Source: Dactylosporangium fulvum
GTDB taxonomy: Bacteria; Actinomycetota; Actinomycetes; Mycobacteriales; Micromonosporaceae
Length of the DNA stretch: 64,000 nt
Assembly: GCF_025137375.1 (NCBI RefSeq)
Contig: NZ_CP073720.1
Location: 2,504,501 to 2,568,500, forward strand
Direction of reading: 5' to 3'
Made by a program: the position numbers and the translations under genes. The notes beneath the pieces are model-generated. The model saw only the letters and a program-made list of their open reading frames with translations, made no database searches and was not told the DNA's origin. This document shows positions 63,585 through 64,000 of the stretch, piece after piece. Position 1 is the first letter of the stretch. Every line of letters starts with the position of its first letter.

Positions 63585-64000
63585 TCAGCCCTCCCCGTGA
63601 AACGCCCTCAGCAGCGCCTCCGCCGCCTGGCCGGGGGTCATCGAGCCGGCGAGGACCTGGCGCTCCACGTCGGGGGCCAGTGCCTTCACGGCCTCGTTGG
63701 TGCGCAGGCTGTCGAGCAGCGCGTCGCGCGCCATCGACCAGACCCAGCCGAGCTGCTGGCGCTGCCGCCGGCGCTCGAGCTCGCCGGTGCGCTGCAGCGA
63801 CTCGTGATGCCGTTCGAGCTGCTGCCACAGCTCCGGCAGGCCGGCCCCGGTGAGCCCGCTGCAGGTCACCACGGGCGTCTGCCAGGCGTCGGCCCTGTCA
63901 GGAGCCCTGTCAGAAGCCCTATCTGAAGCCCTGTCGGCGGCCTTGTCAGGAGCCTTGTCGGGAGCTTTCTCCGGTGCTCTCTCCGCAGCCGGCGGGCGCA
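63585..64000 (-). CDS. meaB: MeaB/ArgK-type G3E GTPase, C-terminal part
   Basis: The frame is open to the right edge, so the N-terminal GTPase domain is outside. The last ~95 residues match MeaB: P-V-V-T-C-S-G-L-T-G-A-G-L-P-E-L-W, the helical dimerisation arm and W-S-M-A-R-D-A-L-L-D. MeaB is the chaperone that protects and reloads methylmalonyl-CoA mutase with adenosylcobalamin. Upstream of the conserved W-Q-T-P block there are eight 12-bp units (63892-63987) encoding R/K-A-x-D tetrapeptides, an insert not expected in MeaB. Confidence 0.85.
   Translation of the reverse strand, partial: RPPAAERAPEKAPDKAPDKAADRASDRASDRAPDRADAWQTPVVTCSGLTGAGLPELWQQLERHHESLQRTGELERRRQRQQLGWVWSMARDALLDSLRTNEAVKALAPDVERQVLAGSMTPGQAAEALLRAFHGEG

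Overview
The window is very GC-rich (about 70 %) and shows the codon pattern of an actinobacterium, with G or C at almost every third position and frequent GTG starts. The gene content (Spo0M, F420-type LLM oxidoreductase, a DinB-like TIGR03086 protein, SARP/BTAD regulator, PHP-containing DnaE without a DnaQ partner, MeaB, a secreted AA10 lytic polysaccharide monooxygenase) suggests a filamentous soil actinomycete. Micromonosporaceae is my best guess, but that is inference, not a database match. No prophage, insertion sequence, CRISPR array, rRNA or intact tRNA was seen. The region reads as chromosomal arm or core with many short transcription units.

Layout. Positions 1-6434: RidA, small cysteine-rich proteins, a two-gene LPMO-DUF305 unit that looks copper-related, a type II NADH-dehydrogenase-like flavoprotein and an MFS transporter. 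6435-7872: a 1.4-kb gene-free stretch with a 118-bp near-perfect palindrome and an 11-unit, 47-bp minisatellite. 7873-15474: SDR, BFN-FHA protein, Spo0M, MerR, an azoreductase/MarR divergent pair, TIGR03086, AraC, M23 lipoprotein and VOC. 15496-18654: pta and ackA, transcribed divergently from an 18-bp gap. 18702-28082: a reductive pyrimidine (uracil/thymine) catabolic cluster: MocR regulator, beta-ureidopropionase, dihydropyrimidinase, LLM oxidoreductase, CoA-acylating semialdehyde dehydrogenase and a class III aminotransferase. Together these take dihydrouracil to beta-alanine and on to acetyl-CoA. A 30-bp site is shared between its two ends. A Ser/Thr kinase sits next to the aminotransferase.

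28161-32461: PPOX flavoprotein, a two-component system, HemK-like methyltransferase and S1 protease. 32462-34473: a gene graveyard (response-regulator and ABC-ATPase stumps fused head to head, a permease with an internal deletion, a CBM2 scrap) plus a DUF892 protein. 34474-40128: flavin monooxygenase, RNA 2'-phosphotransferase KptA, a membrane protein and a DEAD-box helicase with a DbpA-like tail. 40198-44165: the most unusual locus, a four-gene operon (NrtR-like Nudix regulator, J-domain/pseudokinase fusion, vWA protein, divergent adenylosuccinate-synthetase-like GTPase) behind a promoter followed by four contiguous 16-bp palindromic units.

44224-53795: SARP-family ATPase regulator, YjbR protein and two translationally coupled 1.15-kilo-residue DUF4132 paralogues. 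53952-64000: dnaE, a membrane-anchored propeller protein, a CBU_0592-type membrane protein facing a LysR regulator, a secreted coiled-coil protein, a stand-alone condensation-domain enzyme, a [3Fe-4S] ferredoxin and the 3' part of meaB.

Two sequence-wide themes stand out. Many starts carry a TANNNT hexamer 6-8 nt upstream and lack a Shine-Dalgarno, as expected of leaderless mRNAs. In-frame 9- to 12-bp tandem repeats have expanded inside several genes. All functional calls are made by reading motifs; no search was run.
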